Positions 34,904 through 44,258 of a DNA stretch of 64,000 nucleotides are shown here, piece by piece (within the stretch, counting starts at the first letter, position 1; the number at the start of each line of letters is the position of its first letter). Where the stretch lies: NCBI RefSeq assembly GCF_958405895.1, contig NZ_CATZAR010000001.1; one strand, 5' to 3'. The DNA comes from Ralstonia thomasii. Its GTDB lineage: Bacteria; Pseudomonadota; Gammaproteobacteria; Burkholderiales; Burkholderiaceae. The notes under the pieces are model-generated. The model saw only the letters and a program-made list of their open reading frames with translations. It was not told the origin of the DNA and did not search any database. Both the position numbers and the translations under genes were made by a program.

Positions 34904-35861
34904 CATGCCAGACGATCACAACGCCGCCATCGACACCACGTTCGGCACCTTGCGCGTACGCCGCGTGGCCGGACATATCGGCGGGGAGGTGCTCGACCTC
35001 AAGCTTGGTGCCGACTTGGCGGAAGACACGTTCGCGAGCCTGTATGCGGCGCTGCTCAAGTACAAGGTGTTGTTCTTTCGCGACCAGCAGCATCTGGACG
35101 ATGACCGGCACCAGGCCTTCGGCAAACGCTTCGGCCGCATCGTCGCCCACCCGACCGTGCCGGCGCCCACCGGCACGCAACTGTTTGAACTCGACGCATC
35201 AAAGGGCGGCGGCCGTGCCGACTCGTGGCACACCGACGTGACGTTTCTCGATGCGTTTCCGAAGGTGTCGATCCTGCGCGCGGTGACGATTCCCGCTTAC
35301 GGCGGCGACACGGTCTGGGCCAACACGGCCCGCGCCTACGAGCAATTGCCGGATACGCTCAAGCAGCTTGCCGAGCAACTCTGGGCCGTGCACACCAACG
35401 ACTACGACTACGGCGCCGAGCGCACGCAGATCGACGGCGCACGTCTGCGGCATCACCGCGAGGTGTTTACCGCGTCGGTGTATGAAGCCTCGCACCCCGT
35501 GGTGCATGTGCATCCGGAGACCAGCGAACGCGCCCTGCTGCTCGGGCATTTCGTCAAGCGCTTCACCGGCCTGCCGGGAAGCGAATCGACGCGGCTGTTC
35601 GAACTGCTGCAGAACCGCGTGACGCGCCTGGACAACACCGTGCGCTGGCAATGGCGCCAGCACGACGTCGCCATCTGGGACAACCGCGCCACGCAGCACT
35701 ACGCCATCAACGATTACGGCAACCAGCCGCGCCTGGTACGCCGCGTGACCGTGCACGGCGACGCGGCCATCTCGGTGGATGGCAGCCGCAGCACGCAACT
35801 GCGCCGCCCCGAAGCCACCAACGACGCGCACATCGACACGCTGGTGGCGGCCTCACACTGA
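34904..35861 (+). CDS. TauD/AtsK-type Fe(II)/2-oxoglutarate dioxygenase
   Basis: Cytoplasmic oxygenase of the TauD/TfdA family, 318 residues. Family members release sulfite from taurine, other sulfonates, or alkyl sulfates. The iron facial triad is seen in SWHTDVTF (His, Asp) and ATQHYAINDYG (distal His), with the 2-oxoglutarate Arg in QPRLVRRVTV. WHTDVTFLDAFPKVSILRAV and YGGDTVWANTARAYEQLP resemble alkylsulfatase AtsK as much as TauD, so the substrate is open. The ATG lies at 34904-34906 with GGAG upstream. Its promoter holds the MocR-type repeats. Confidence 0.88.
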
Positions 35862-35863
35862 GA

Positions 35864-37390
35864 TCAGGCCCCGGCCGCCTGCTGCACCAACCGGTGGTAG
35901 AAGCGGATCAGCTCCACCAGGTTGGCTTCGGTGATCCGCTCGTTGGTACCGTGAAAGCGCGGCAGGTCTTCCGGCTTGGCGCGCACCGGCGAGAACCGAT
36001 ACACATGGTCGGCAATCTCGATCATGTGGCGCGAATCCGTCGCACCGATCATCAGCCCGGGCGCCACGACCGTGCCCGGGAACAGCTCGCGCACCGTCTT
36101 GTTGATCAACTGATACGACGCCGATTGCGTGGGCGACACCGGCGAGGCCTCGCTCGAACCGGGCAGCCGGCTCAACTCGAACTTGCCTTTAGGTGCAGCG
36201 GCCTTGGCGGCGTCTTCCACATGCGCGGTGACGGAGGCGATGGTGTCGCCGGGCAGCAGCCGGAAGTTGACCGTGGCCTCGGCGCGGCCGGGCAGCACGT
36301 TGTCCTTGTTGCCGGCTTGCACGATGGTCAGCGCGGTGGTGGTGCGAAGCATGGCGTTGGAGCTGCCCGATGCCTCCAATTGCTTCTGGAGCAGCGGCCC
36401 GAACAGCCACAGGTTCGACAGTGCCACGCGGCTGAAACCCTGCATCTCGGGCGCCAGCGTCGTAAACATCTCCTGCGCAACGCCCCTAATGCCCGCGGGC
36501 AATTGATCGTCATCCAGCCGCTTGAGCGTGGCGCTCATCATGGCGATGGCGCTCTGCCCTTGCGGGGGCGGCATCGACGAATGTCCGGGCGTAGCGCCCA
36601 CCTTGAGCTGCACGGAGAGGAAGCCCTTCTCTGCCACGCCGATCAGCGCCGCAGGTTTGGTGAGCCCCGGCAGCACGCCTTCGGTAATCAGCAGACCTTC
36701 GTCGATCACGAAGTCGAGCCGTTCGCCGCGCGATTTCAGCAGCGCGGCGATCTGCTTGGCACCGCGCTCGCCGCCCACTTCCTCGTCGGCGCCAAAGGCC
36801 AGGTGGATGGTGCGGCGCGGCTTGAAACCGCTGGCAGCCAGCAATTCGATGGCTTCCATCTGCGAGATCAGGTTGCCCTTGTCGTCCCACGCACCGCGCC
36901 CCCAGACCATGCCGTCTTTGACGACGCCGTCGAAGGGCGGCTGCGTCCAGTCGCCTTCGGTGCCGGGGGCGATGGGTACGACGTCCTGGTGGGCCATCAG
37001 CATGATGGGCTTCAGCGACGGGTCAGCGCCCTTCCAGGTGTAGAGCAACGCAAAGTCGCCCACTTGCTCACGCTGCAGCACGGCGTGCGCCTTGGGGTAG
37101 CGCGCCTCGAGCATGGCGTGCAACTGGCGGAACTGGTTGGCGTTCAGTTGCGCATCGGCGGCGCTCGACACGGTGCGTGCGCGCACGGCTTCGGCCAGGT
37201 GGGCCGCAGCGGCGGGGCCATCCACCGCGACCGGCGTGACGGCAGGCACATCCAGCTGGCGCGAGTTGTGCCGCCACGTATTGACGCCCACAACCGCCGC
37301 AAGGGCCACCAGGATGACAGCGATTGCCAACAGCAATCGCCCCACCACCCGCCCCGCCGTCGCTCGGCGAAGTTTGAAAGATGCATGCAT
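35864..37390 (-). CDS. M20-family metallopeptidase with N-terminal membrane anchor (PM20D1-like)
   Basis: A 508-residue zinc hydrolase. A membrane helix (RLLLAIAVILVALAAVVGV) near residues 18-36 anchors it. The catalytic domain has IMLMAHQDVVP (zinc His, Asp), GRGAWDDKGN, the catalytic pair FGADEEVGG and a lid domain (VAEKGFLSVQLKVGATPGHSS). AGGAGGGG precedes ATG 37390; the longer frame to 37465 is unlikely. Convergent with the dioxygenase (2-bp gap) and divergent from metQ. It may process N-acyl or peptide-bound amino acids; substrate unknown. Confidence 0.9.
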   Translation of the reverse strand: MHASFKLRRATAGRVVGRLLLAIAVILVALAAVVGVNTWRHNSRQLDVPAVTPVAVDGPAAAAHLAEAVRARTVSSAADAQLNANQFRQLHAMLEARYPKAHAVLQREQVGDFALLYTWKGADPSLKPIMLMAHQDVVPIAPGTEGDWTQPPFDGVVKDGMVWGRGAWDDKGNLISQMEAIELLAASGFKPRRTIHLAFGADEEVGGERGAKQIAALLKSRGERLDFVIDEGLLITEGVLPGLTKPAALIGVAEKGFLSVQLKVGATPGHSSMPPPQGQSAIAMMSATLKRLDDDQLPAGIRGVAQEMFTTLAPEMQGFSRVALSNLWLFGPLLQKQLEASGSSNAMLRTTTALTIVQAGNKDNVLPGRAEATVNFRLLPGDTIASVTAHVEDAAKAAAPKGKFELSRLPGSSEASPVSPTQSASYQLINKTVRELFPGTVVAPGLMIGATDSRHMIEIADHVYRFSPVRAKPEDLPRFHGTNERITEANLVELIRFYHRLVQQAAGA

Positions 37391-37536
37391 CGAAGAGTCC
37401 CCTCCTTGTGATTGAACTGCCACGGTCGTCCGCAAGTATCGCCCTAACCCAGACCGAGTAACCATCTAAGCAAATATTCGTGGGAATGGAGCCGGTTGCC
37501 ATGCTGGAATCACCGCATGTTCCTTTTGCGGTAACC

Positions 37537-38352
37537 ATGCCCATGAAACTGACCCAACGACTCGCCCTGGCACTCAGTGCCCTCACCGTTGCCGCTACCG
37601 CTCATGCAGCGCCACTGCGTATCGGCGTCACGCCTGGTGCGCTGGCCGACTCCGTGGAGGTGGCCGCCGCCGAAGCCCGCAAGCAGGGGCTCGACGTCAA
37701 GGTGGTGGAGTTGACCGACTGGACCACCCCCAACGTCGCACTCGCCTCGGGCGACCTGGATCTCAATTACTTCCAGCACCAGGCCTTTCTCGACAACGCG
37801 ATCAAGGAACGTGGCTATGCCTTCAAGAGCGTCGGCATCGGCGTGCTGGGCAACATCGGCCTGTATTCCAACAAGATCAAACGCCTGAGCGATTTGAAGG
37901 ACGGCGCGCGCGTGGCCGTGGCCAATGACCCCGTCAACCAAGGCCGCGGCCTGTTGCTGCTGCAGAAGGCGGGGCTGATCAAACTGCGCGATGGCGTGGG
38001 TGCACGCGGCACGCTCAACGACGTGGTCGCCAATCCGAAGAAGCTGAAGTTTGTCGAAATCGAGGGCCCGCAGCTCGTACGCGCGCTGGATGACGTCGAC
38101 CTTGCACAGGGCTACCCCGCGCACTTCGTCAACGCCGGCAAACCGGACGTTGCAAGCGCTGGCTTGCTGTACTCGGGCATCGACGACGAGTACTTCGCTA
38201 TCCGCTTCGTTGCCCGCAACGACAATGCCAACGACCCGCGCATCGCCCGCTTCATCAAGCTGTATCAGGACTCGCCAGCCGTGCGCCAGCAGGTGCGCAC
38301 GTCCTATGCCAACGACGACAAGCTCTTCACTCTGCCCTGGGTGAAACGGTGA
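37537..38352 (+). CDS. metQ: MetQ/NlpA-family methionine-type ABC transporter binding protein
   Basis: A 271-residue periplasmic receptor with a cleavable signal (LALALSALTVAATAHAAP); no lipobox Cys, unlike lipoprotein MetQ of E. coli. IGVTPGALADSVEVAAAEARKQGLDVKVVELTDWTTPNVALASGDLDLNYFQHQAFLD is the NlpA signature. The start is taken at the MPMKLTQ Met; upstream Mets are less likely. First gene of metQ-metN-metI, 28 bp before metN. Substrate could be methionine or another sulfur compound, given the neighbours. Confidence 0.9.
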   Translation: MPMKLTQRLALALSALTVAATAHAAPLRIGVTPGALADSVEVAAAEARKQGLDVKVVELTDWTTPNVALASGDLDLNYFQHQAFLDNAIKERGYAFKSVGIGVLGNIGLYSNKIKRLSDLKDGARVAVANDPVNQGRGLLLLQKAGLIKLRDGVGARGTLNDVVANPKKLKFVEIEGPQLVRALDDVDLAQGYPAHFVNAGKPDVASAGLLYSGIDDEYFAIRFVARNDNANDPRIARFIKLYQDSPAVRQQVRTSYANDDKLFTLPWVKR

Positions 38353-38372
38353 CACGGTGACACGCTAAGGCC

Positions 38373-39509
38373 ATGACCACACTCGTCTCAAACCCCGCAC
38401 ACATCTGGACCGACGCGATCGCGCCGCATGCCAGACACGCCGATGCCGCGGTCTCCACGCCCACCGCCGGCACCATCACGTTTCGCAACGTCGGCAAGAC
38501 GTACCGCGCGGCGGCGGGCGATGTGCATGCACTGCAAGGCATCGACCTCGACATCCCGGCTGGGGGCATCTTCGGCATCATCGGGCGCAGCGGTGCGGGC
38601 AAATCCAGCCTGCTGCGCACCATCAACGGACTCGAACACCCCACCAGCGGGCAGGTGCTGGTGGACGGCGTCGATGTCGGCACGCTCGGCAGGGCCGCAC
38701 TGGTGGGGCTGCGCCGGCGCATCGGCATGATCTTCCAGCACTTCAACCTGCTTTCTGCCAAGACGGTCTGGGAAAACGTCGCGCTGCCGCTGAAGGTGGC
38801 AGGCGTGCCACCGGCCGAGATCGCGGAGCGCGTGGATGCGCTGTTGGCGCTGGTCGGGCTGGAGGGCAAGCAGCACGTGTATCCCGGGCGCCTGTCCGGC
38901 GGGCAAAAGCAGCGCGTGGGGATTGCGCGCGCACTCGTGCATCGCCCCGAAATTCTGTTGTGCGATGAGGCCACCTCCGCGCTCGACCCCGAAACGACCG
39001 ACGCCATCCTCGCCCTGCTGCGCGACATCAACCGCCGGCTGGGTCTGACGATCGTGCTCATCACGCATGAGATGGGCGTGATTCGCGATATCTGCGACAA
39101 CGTGCTCGTGCTCGAAGCCGGTCGCATTGCCGAGCAAGGCCCCGTATGGCGCGTCTTTGGCGACCCGCAGCACGACGCCACACGGGCGTTGCTCGAACCG
39201 CTACGCGGCGGCCTGCCTGAAGACGTGGCCCTGCGTTTGCGGCCCACGCCGCCCGCGCGCGCACCGTTCGAGCAACTGATCGAACTCAGCTACACCGGCA
39301 CCGCCGCCGTGCCGGAACTCGCGCAGATTGCCCGGGCACTGCACCAACCCACACGCCTGCTGCGCGCCGACCTTGACCGCATCCAGGGCCGCACGCAAGG
39401 GCGCCTGCTGGTCGCGGCGGCGGGTAGCACGCTCTCGGCCGACGCGCTCGCCGCGCTGCAATTGTCCCAACACACCCGGAGCCTCGGCTATGTCGCCGCT
39501 CACGATTGA
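38373..39509 (+). CDS. metN: Methionine-type ABC transporter ATP-binding protein MetN
   Basis: A 378-residue ATPase: Walker A GRSGAGKSSLLR, Q-loop FQHFNLL, signature LSGGQKQRVGIARAL, Walker B EILLCDEATSALDP, H-loop ITHEMGVI. The C-terminal NIL regulatory domain (FEQLIELSYTGTAAVPELAQIARAL) normally binds substrate to give trans-inhibition. An N-terminal about 30-residue extension before the first strand (GTITFRNVGKTY) is unusual. Overlaps metI by 20 bp. Confidence 0.94.
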   Translation: MTTLVSNPAHIWTDAIAPHARHADAAVSTPTAGTITFRNVGKTYRAAAGDVHALQGIDLDIPAGGIFGIIGRSGAGKSSLLRTINGLEHPTSGQVLVDGVDVGTLGRAALVGLRRRIGMIFQHFNLLSAKTVWENVALPLKVAGVPPAEIAERVDALLALVGLEGKQHVYPGRLSGGQKQRVGIARALVHRPEILLCDEATSALDPETTDAILALLRDINRRLGLTIVLITHEMGVIRDICDNVLVLEAGRIAEQGPVWRVFGDPQHDATRALLEPLRGGLPEDVALRLRPTPPARAPFEQLIELSYTGTAAVPELAQIARALHQPTRLLRADLDRIQGRTQGRLLVAAAGSTLSADALAALQLSQHTRSLGYVAAHD

Positions 39510-40143
39510 CCGCATCTGGCAGGGCTTGCTCGACACGCTCACGATGGTGTCGGCCTCCGCGCTGATCGCCGTCCTGGCCGGTATTCCGCTGGCGCTCATC
39601 CTGGTGCTGACGGCGCCGGGCAACGCGCTGGAATCGCCGCGCGTGCACCGCGTGCTGGGCGCACTCATCAACGGCTTTCGGGCCACGCCGTTCATCATCC
39701 TGCTGGTGGCGCTGCTGCCGTTCACGCGGCTGGTGGTGGGCGCGACGATTGGCGTGTGGGCGGCCGTGGTGCCGCTGTCGATCAGCGCCACACCGTTCTT
39801 CGCGCGCATTGCCGAGATCAGCCTGCGCGAGGTCGACCGCGGCCTGATGGAAGCCGCGCAGGCCATGGGCTGCGAACGCCGCCACATCGTCTGGCACGTG
39901 CTGCTGCCAGAGGCACTGCCCGGCATCATCGGCGGCTTTACGCTGACGGTGGTGTCGTTGATTGGCGCATCGGCCATGGCGGGTGCCGTCGGCGCAGGCG
40001 GGCTGGGCGACATTGCCATCCGCTACGGCTATCAGCGCTTCGACACCACCGTCATGGCGGTGGTGATCGTGGTGCTGATCGGGCTGGTGAGCCTCGTGCA
40101 GTGGGTGGGGGATGTCTCGGTGCGGCGGCTGAAGGCGCGTTGA
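39490..40143 (+). CDS. metI: Methionine-type ABC transporter permease MetI
   Basis: A 217-residue inner-membrane permease with five helices. The EAA loop EVDRGLMEAAQAMGCERRHIVWHVLLPEALPGIIGG contacts MetN. The FRATPFIILLVALLPF and GAVGAGGLGDIAIRYGYQRF segments are MetI hallmarks. ATG 39490 lies inside the end of metN, implying coupled translation. Confidence 0.94.
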   Translation: MSPLTIDRIWQGLLDTLTMVSASALIAVLAGIPLALILVLTAPGNALESPRVHRVLGALINGFRATPFIILLVALLPFTRLVVGATIGVWAAVVPLSISATPFFARIAEISLREVDRGLMEAAQAMGCERRHIVWHVLLPEALPGIIGGFTLTVVSLIGASAMAGAVGAGGLGDIAIRYGYQRFDTTVMAVVIVVLIGLVSLVQWVGDVSVRRLKAR

Positions 40144-40254
40144 GAGCTCGTTGATTTTTTTTGCTAGTGGTCCATTCCCGGTTTCATCCCCGGCAGGGGG
40201 AGAAAAAGAGACGCACCACCACCCCCCGCCCCGCCAAAGGCCAAAGGCCAAAAC

Positions 40255-40303
40255 AAAAAAACGCCCCGCCAGCCCGTGCATCGGACCAACAGGGCGTCTT
40301 TCT
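40255..40303. terminator. Bidirectional terminator between metI and the cysteine desulfurase gene
   Basis: A-run followed by ACGCCC (40261-40266), and GGGCGT (40292-40297) followed by CTTTCTT. The stem has a U-run on each strand's exit side, serving the two convergent operons. The loop is long (about 25 nt). Confidence 0.6.
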
Positions 40304-40321
40304 TCAACAGCCCAAAATGCC

Positions 40322-42193
40322 TTACCGCCGGGCCAGCGCCCCCACCACGCGCACGAGTTCATCCACCTCCTCGCACGTGTTGTAAAACGCCAGGGATGGC
40401 CGCACCGTGGCCTCCACCCCAAAGCGCCGCAGGATGGGCTGCGCACAGTGATGGCCGGAGCGCACGGCAATACCTTCGCGGTTGAGCGCCGCGCCCACTT
40501 CTTCGGTGCGGTACCCAGCCAGCGTGAACGACAGCACGCTCGCCTTGTTGGCAGCCGTACCGATCAGCCGCAAACCGGGAATGCGCGACAGCCCATGCGT
40601 GGCATACACCAGCAGGTCGTGCTCGTAGCGCGCGATGTGCTCCAGGCCGATACGCTCGACGTAATCAAGCGCAGCGCCCAGCCCCACCGCGTCGGCAATG
40701 TTGCCGGTGCCGGCCTCGAAGCGCGCGGGCGCGGGCTGGTACAGCGTCTTTTCGAACGTGACGTCGGCAATCATGTTGCCGCCGCCCTGCCACGGCGGCA
40801 GCGTGTCGAGCAGATCCTGCTTGCCGTAGACCACGCCAATGCCCGTCGGCCCGAAGACCTTGTGGCCGGAGAACACGTAAAAGTCCGCGTCCAGCGCCTG
40901 CACGTTCACACGCAAGTGTGAGACCGCCTGCGCGCCGTCCACCAGCACGCGCGCGCCGGCCGCATGCGCCAGTGCGATGATCTCCTGCACGGGCGTCACC
41001 GTCCCCAGCGCATTCGACACCTGCGTGACGGACACCAGCTTCGTCCGTGGATTGAGCAGCTTGCGGTATTCGTCCAGCAGAACCTGCCCGCTGTCGTCCA
41101 CCGGAATCACGCGGATGCGCGCACCCACCTGCGCGGCCAGCTGCTGCCACGGCACGATGTTGGCGTGGTGCTCCAGGTGCGAGACGATGATCTCGTCCCC
41201 CGCGCCGATGTGCTGACGGCCAAACGTCTGGGCAACGAGGTTGATCGCCTCGGTGGCACCGCGCACGAAGATGATCTCGCTTGCCGACCGTGCACCGAGG
41301 AACCGCGCAACCTTGTTGCGGGCACCCTCGTACGCGTCCGTCGCACGCGCGGCCAGCTCATGCGCCGCGCGGTGGATGTTGGAGTTCTCGTGCGCGTAGA
41401 AATACGCCAGCCGATCGATCACCGCTTGCGGCTTGTGCGTGGTGGCAGCGTTGTCCAGCCAGATCAGCGGCCGGCCATTGACGCGCTCGGCCAGGATCGG
41501 AAAATCCCGCCGCACGGCATGCACATCGAAGGCGCCAACGCGATGCGGCTGGTGGCTCTGCTCGTCCCGCGTATTGCGCGGTGCCTCCAGCGTGGGTGCG
41601 GCTGCGCCGCCGGCTGGCGCGAGGAAGTAGAACTGCCCCGCCTGCGCAGCCCCACCCGGCTGCCGCAATGCATCCGGCCCCGCAGGCGGCGTGCCGGATG
41701 CGCCATCGATCAACCGTGCCAGCGCATCGGTGCCCGGCAGCTGAAACGGCTGCGCCGAAACACGATCCTCCGGCACACCCGCCTCCGACGCCGCCACACC
41801 CGCATGCGGCACAGCGGACTGATAGCCGCTCGCCTCACCCAGGAAGTAGTACGGCGAACTCGGTGCCGAGACGGAATGCGCCGGTACAGGTTGGCCATGA
41901 CCGGATGCAGCCTGCGGCAACGCCGCCGCATACTGCGTCGGCACGCCCAGCACAGGCACCTGCGGAGCAATCGGTGCGGCATCCGCAACGGGCAACGCAC
42001 TGAGTTGCGGCGACGTACCCGCCGGCGCCAGATCGATAGAGGGCTCCGGCTCATGACCGGGCAGTGCTGTGAAGAACGCGTTGGCAAGTTGCGCCAGCGC
42101 GGCCACGTCCGGCAAACCTGCCGGCACATCGCCCACCGCCGGCGCCAGGCCGCTCACGCCGGGCGCATTACTTGTAGGTGTCGGGGTAGTCAT
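40322..42193 (-). CDS. Family 2A encapsulin cargo: cysteine desulfurase (SufS-like) with disordered N-terminal extension
   Basis: A 623-residue PLP enzyme that releases sulfur from cysteine. Residues 1 to about 220 are Ala/Pro/Gly-rich and probably disordered, with two related motifs: PYYFLGEAS (114-122) and QFYFLAPAG (187-195). They resemble the encapsulation extension of Family 2A cargo enzymes. The catalytic domain follows: DNAATTHKP, SHLEHHANIVPW, PLP lysine K445 in FSGHKVFGPTG, sulfur-accepting C583 in RSGHHCAQP. ATG 42193 overlaps the shell gene by 26 bp; GGAGA lies 12 nt upstream. A TTG at 42205 is less likely. Confidence 0.95.
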   Translation of the reverse strand: MTTPTPTSNAPGVSGLAPAVGDVPAGLPDVAALAQLANAFFTALPGHEPEPSIDLAPAGTSPQLSALPVADAAPIAPQVPVLGVPTQYAAALPQAASGHGQPVPAHSVSAPSSPYYFLGEASGYQSAVPHAGVAASEAGVPEDRVSAQPFQLPGTDALARLIDGASGTPPAGPDALRQPGGAAQAGQFYFLAPAGGAAAPTLEAPRNTRDEQSHQPHRVGAFDVHAVRRDFPILAERVNGRPLIWLDNAATTHKPQAVIDRLAYFYAHENSNIHRAAHELAARATDAYEGARNKVARFLGARSASEIIFVRGATEAINLVAQTFGRQHIGAGDEIIVSHLEHHANIVPWQQLAAQVGARIRVIPVDDSGQVLLDEYRKLLNPRTKLVSVTQVSNALGTVTPVQEIIALAHAAGARVLVDGAQAVSHLRVNVQALDADFYVFSGHKVFGPTGIGVVYGKQDLLDTLPPWQGGGNMIADVTFEKTLYQPAPARFEAGTGNIADAVGLGAALDYVERIGLEHIARYEHDLLVYATHGLSRIPGLRLIGTAANKASVLSFTLAGYRTEEVGAALNREGIAVRSGHHCAQPILRRFGVEATVRPSLAFYNTCEEVDELVRVVGALARR

Positions 42194-43106
42194 GGTACTT
42201 GCCAATCTCCACGTCTTCGAGCACCGCCAGCGCGTCTTCGGTCAGCACGGCCAGCGAGCAATACAGCGAAATCAGATATGAAGCGATGGCGTTCCGGTTG
42301 ATGCCCATGAAGCGCACCGACAGACCCGGACTCTGCTCGCCCGCCACGCCCGGCTGATACAGACCCACCACGCCCTGGCGCTTGTCGCCCACGCGCAGCA
42401 GCAGAATCTTCGTGCGGCCGTTTTCGTCAATGGGCACCTTGTCCGACGGAATCAGCGGCAGGCCGCGCCATGTCAGGAACTGCGAGCCGAACAGGCTAAC
42501 GGTGGGCGGCGGCACGCCACGGCGTGTGCATTCGCGGCCAAACGCGGCAATCGCTAGCGGATGCGCAAGGAAGAACGCCGGCTCTTTCCAGACCTTGGTG
42601 ATCAGCTCGTCCAGATCGTCGGGCGTGGGCGCGCCGGTGAGCGTGGAGATGCGCTGCGTTTCATCCACGTTGGCCAGCAGGCCGTAGTCGGGGTTGTTGA
42701 TCAGCTCGCTTTCCTGACGCTCCTTGATGGTCTCGATGGTCAGGCGCAGCTGCTGCTGGATCTGGTCGTGCGGGCTGCTGTACAGATCCGAGACACGCGT
42801 ATGCACGTCCAGCACCGTCGTCACCGCGTTGAGGAAGTACTCGCGCGGATGTTCGTCGTAGTCGACAAAGGTCTGCGGCAGCTCTGCCTCGTCGCGCTGC
42901 GAGCAGGCAACACGCACATCGCGCGGATTCTTCACGCGGTTCAGGCGGAAGATGCCGGCCTCCACCGGCTGCCACTGCAGCAGGTGCACCAGCCAGCGCG
43001 GGCTGAGGGTGGACAACTGCGGAACAGTCTTGGTCGCGTTCGCCAATTGGCGTGCGGCACTGTCGCCTAGCGCGGTGCGCACGTCCTGGGTATCTGCTTC
43101 TGCCAT
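42168..43106 (-). CDS. Family 2A encapsulin nanocompartment shell protein (SrpI-like)
   Basis: A 312-residue HK97-fold shell protein. AARQLANATKTVPQLSTLSPRWLVHLLQW, HTRVSDLYSSPHDQIQQQLRLTIETIKERQESELINNPDYGLLA, FFLAHPLAIAAFGRECTRRGVPPPTVSLFGSQFLTWRGLPLIPSDK and PGLSVRFMGINRNAIASYL closely resemble Synechococcus SrpI. There is no cyclic-nucleotide-binding insertion, so it is Family 2A rather than 2B. GGGAG precedes the ATG. Expected to form a 60-mer cage around the cysteine desulfurase encoded just downstream; in other bacteria such cages hold elemental sulfur. Confidence 0.96.
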   Translation of the reverse strand: MAEADTQDVRTALGDSAARQLANATKTVPQLSTLSPRWLVHLLQWQPVEAGIFRLNRVKNPRDVRVACSQRDEAELPQTFVDYDEHPREYFLNAVTTVLDVHTRVSDLYSSPHDQIQQQLRLTIETIKERQESELINNPDYGLLANVDETQRISTLTGAPTPDDLDELITKVWKEPAFFLAHPLAIAAFGRECTRRGVPPPTVSLFGSQFLTWRGLPLIPSDKVPIDENGRTKILLLRVGDKRQGVVGLYQPGVAGEQSPGLSVRFMGINRNAIASYLISLYCSLAVLTEDALAVLEDVEIGKYHDYPDTYK

Positions 43107-43196
43107 GCAATGACTCCCAACTTCATTTGAAAAAATGCCCCCGTTTCTCTGGCGGGTGCGGTGGATAAAACCGGTGGGAAAGGCACGTCGGGCGAA

Positions 43197-44210
43197 TCAG
43201 CGCGCGGGGTGTGCCTCGCTGTCGCTGTGCATATAAGGCGGAGGGTCCTGAACGGCGTCCCGAATTCCGTCCTGCACGCCGCTCTGCACGTTTGCCTGGG
43301 TGACGCTGCTGCCGGGCGGCACGCTGCGCGTGAGCCACACGTTGCCGCCAATGGACGAGCCGCGTCCGATGGTGATACGCCCGAGGATGGTCGCGCCGGC
43401 GTAGATGACGACGTCGTCTTCCACCACTGGGTGGCGCGCAACGCCCTTCTCAAGATGGCCATCGGCATCGGCAGAAAAGCGCTTGGCACCGAGCGTCACC
43501 GCCTGGTAGATCCGAACGCGCTCGCCAATCACGGCGGTCTCACCAATCACCACGCCCGTACCGTGGTCGATGAAGAAGCCGCTGCCGATCTGGGCGCCGG
43601 GGTGGATGTCGATGCCGGTGTCGGCATGCGCGGTCTCGGCCACCATGCGCGCAAGCAGAGGCAACCCGGCGCGGTACAGGTGATGCGCAATGCGGTGATG
43701 GATGACGGCGAGGATGCCGGGGTAGCACAGCAGCACCTCGTCGACGCTGCGCGCTGCCGGATCACCGTGGTAGGCGGCCAGCACGTCGGTATCGAGTAGG
43801 CGACGCAGCGCGGGGAGTGCCGCCGCGAAGTCGCGCACGAGTTGCACCGCCTCGGCATCGGGATCGCGATCCACGGCGCGCGCCTGGCGCACCGTGTGAC
43901 GCAGCTCCAGCCGCACCTGCGCCACCAGCGCATTGAGTGCCGAATCGAGCGTATGGCCGACATAGAAGTCTTCGCTTTCCTCACGCAAGTCTGTGGGGCC
44001 GAGCCGCATGGGGAAGAGGGCCCCGCGCAGCGCCTCCAGGATCTGCCGCACCGCCTCGCGCGAGGGCAACTCGCGGCCCGTGACTTCGGTACGGCCGTTG
44101 CGGGCGCGCCAATCAGCCCGGGCCGCACGCAGCTCGCTGACGATGCGGTCCAGTTGCCAGCCTGGGTCGTGCGCGGGCGCAGGCCTGCCCGCGATGACGC
44201 TATCGCTCAT
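43197..44210 (-). CDS. epsC: Serine O-acetyltransferase, EpsC type
   Basis: Makes O-acetylserine for cysteine synthesis. The 337-residue protein has an N-terminal helical domain and a left-handed beta-helix of hexapeptide repeats (IDIHPGAQIGSGFFIDHGTGVVIGETAVIGERVRIYQAVTLGAKRF; ILGRITIGRGSSIGGNVWL) with catalytic Asp/His in ETAHADTGIDIHPGA and DHGTGVVIGE. The C-terminal tail is Gln/Asp-rich. It lies 90 bp upstream of the encapsulin gene in the same strand set; EpsC-like enzymes are a known companion of Family 2A encapsulins. Confidence 0.94.
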   Translation of the reverse strand: MSDSVIAGRPAPAHDPGWQLDRIVSELRAARADWRARNGRTEVTGRELPSREAVRQILEALRGALFPMRLGPTDLREESEDFYVGHTLDSALNALVAQVRLELRHTVRQARAVDRDPDAEAVQLVRDFAAALPALRRLLDTDVLAAYHGDPAARSVDEVLLCYPGILAVIHHRIAHHLYRAGLPLLARMVAETAHADTGIDIHPGAQIGSGFFIDHGTGVVIGETAVIGERVRIYQAVTLGAKRFSADADGHLEKGVARHPVVEDDVVIYAGATILGRITIGRGSSIGGNVWLTRSVPPGSSVTQANVQSGVQDGIRDAVQDPPPYMHSDSEAHPAR

Positions 44211-44258
44211 CGTCGCTCCCCTGTTCTGTTGGTTTGGTTGTTAGCGGTGCGGCGGCGC

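Noticed and set aside
42168..43106. Family 2B encapsulin assignment
   Set aside because: The protein is only 312 residues and has no inserted cyclic-nucleotide-binding domain, so it fits Family 2A.
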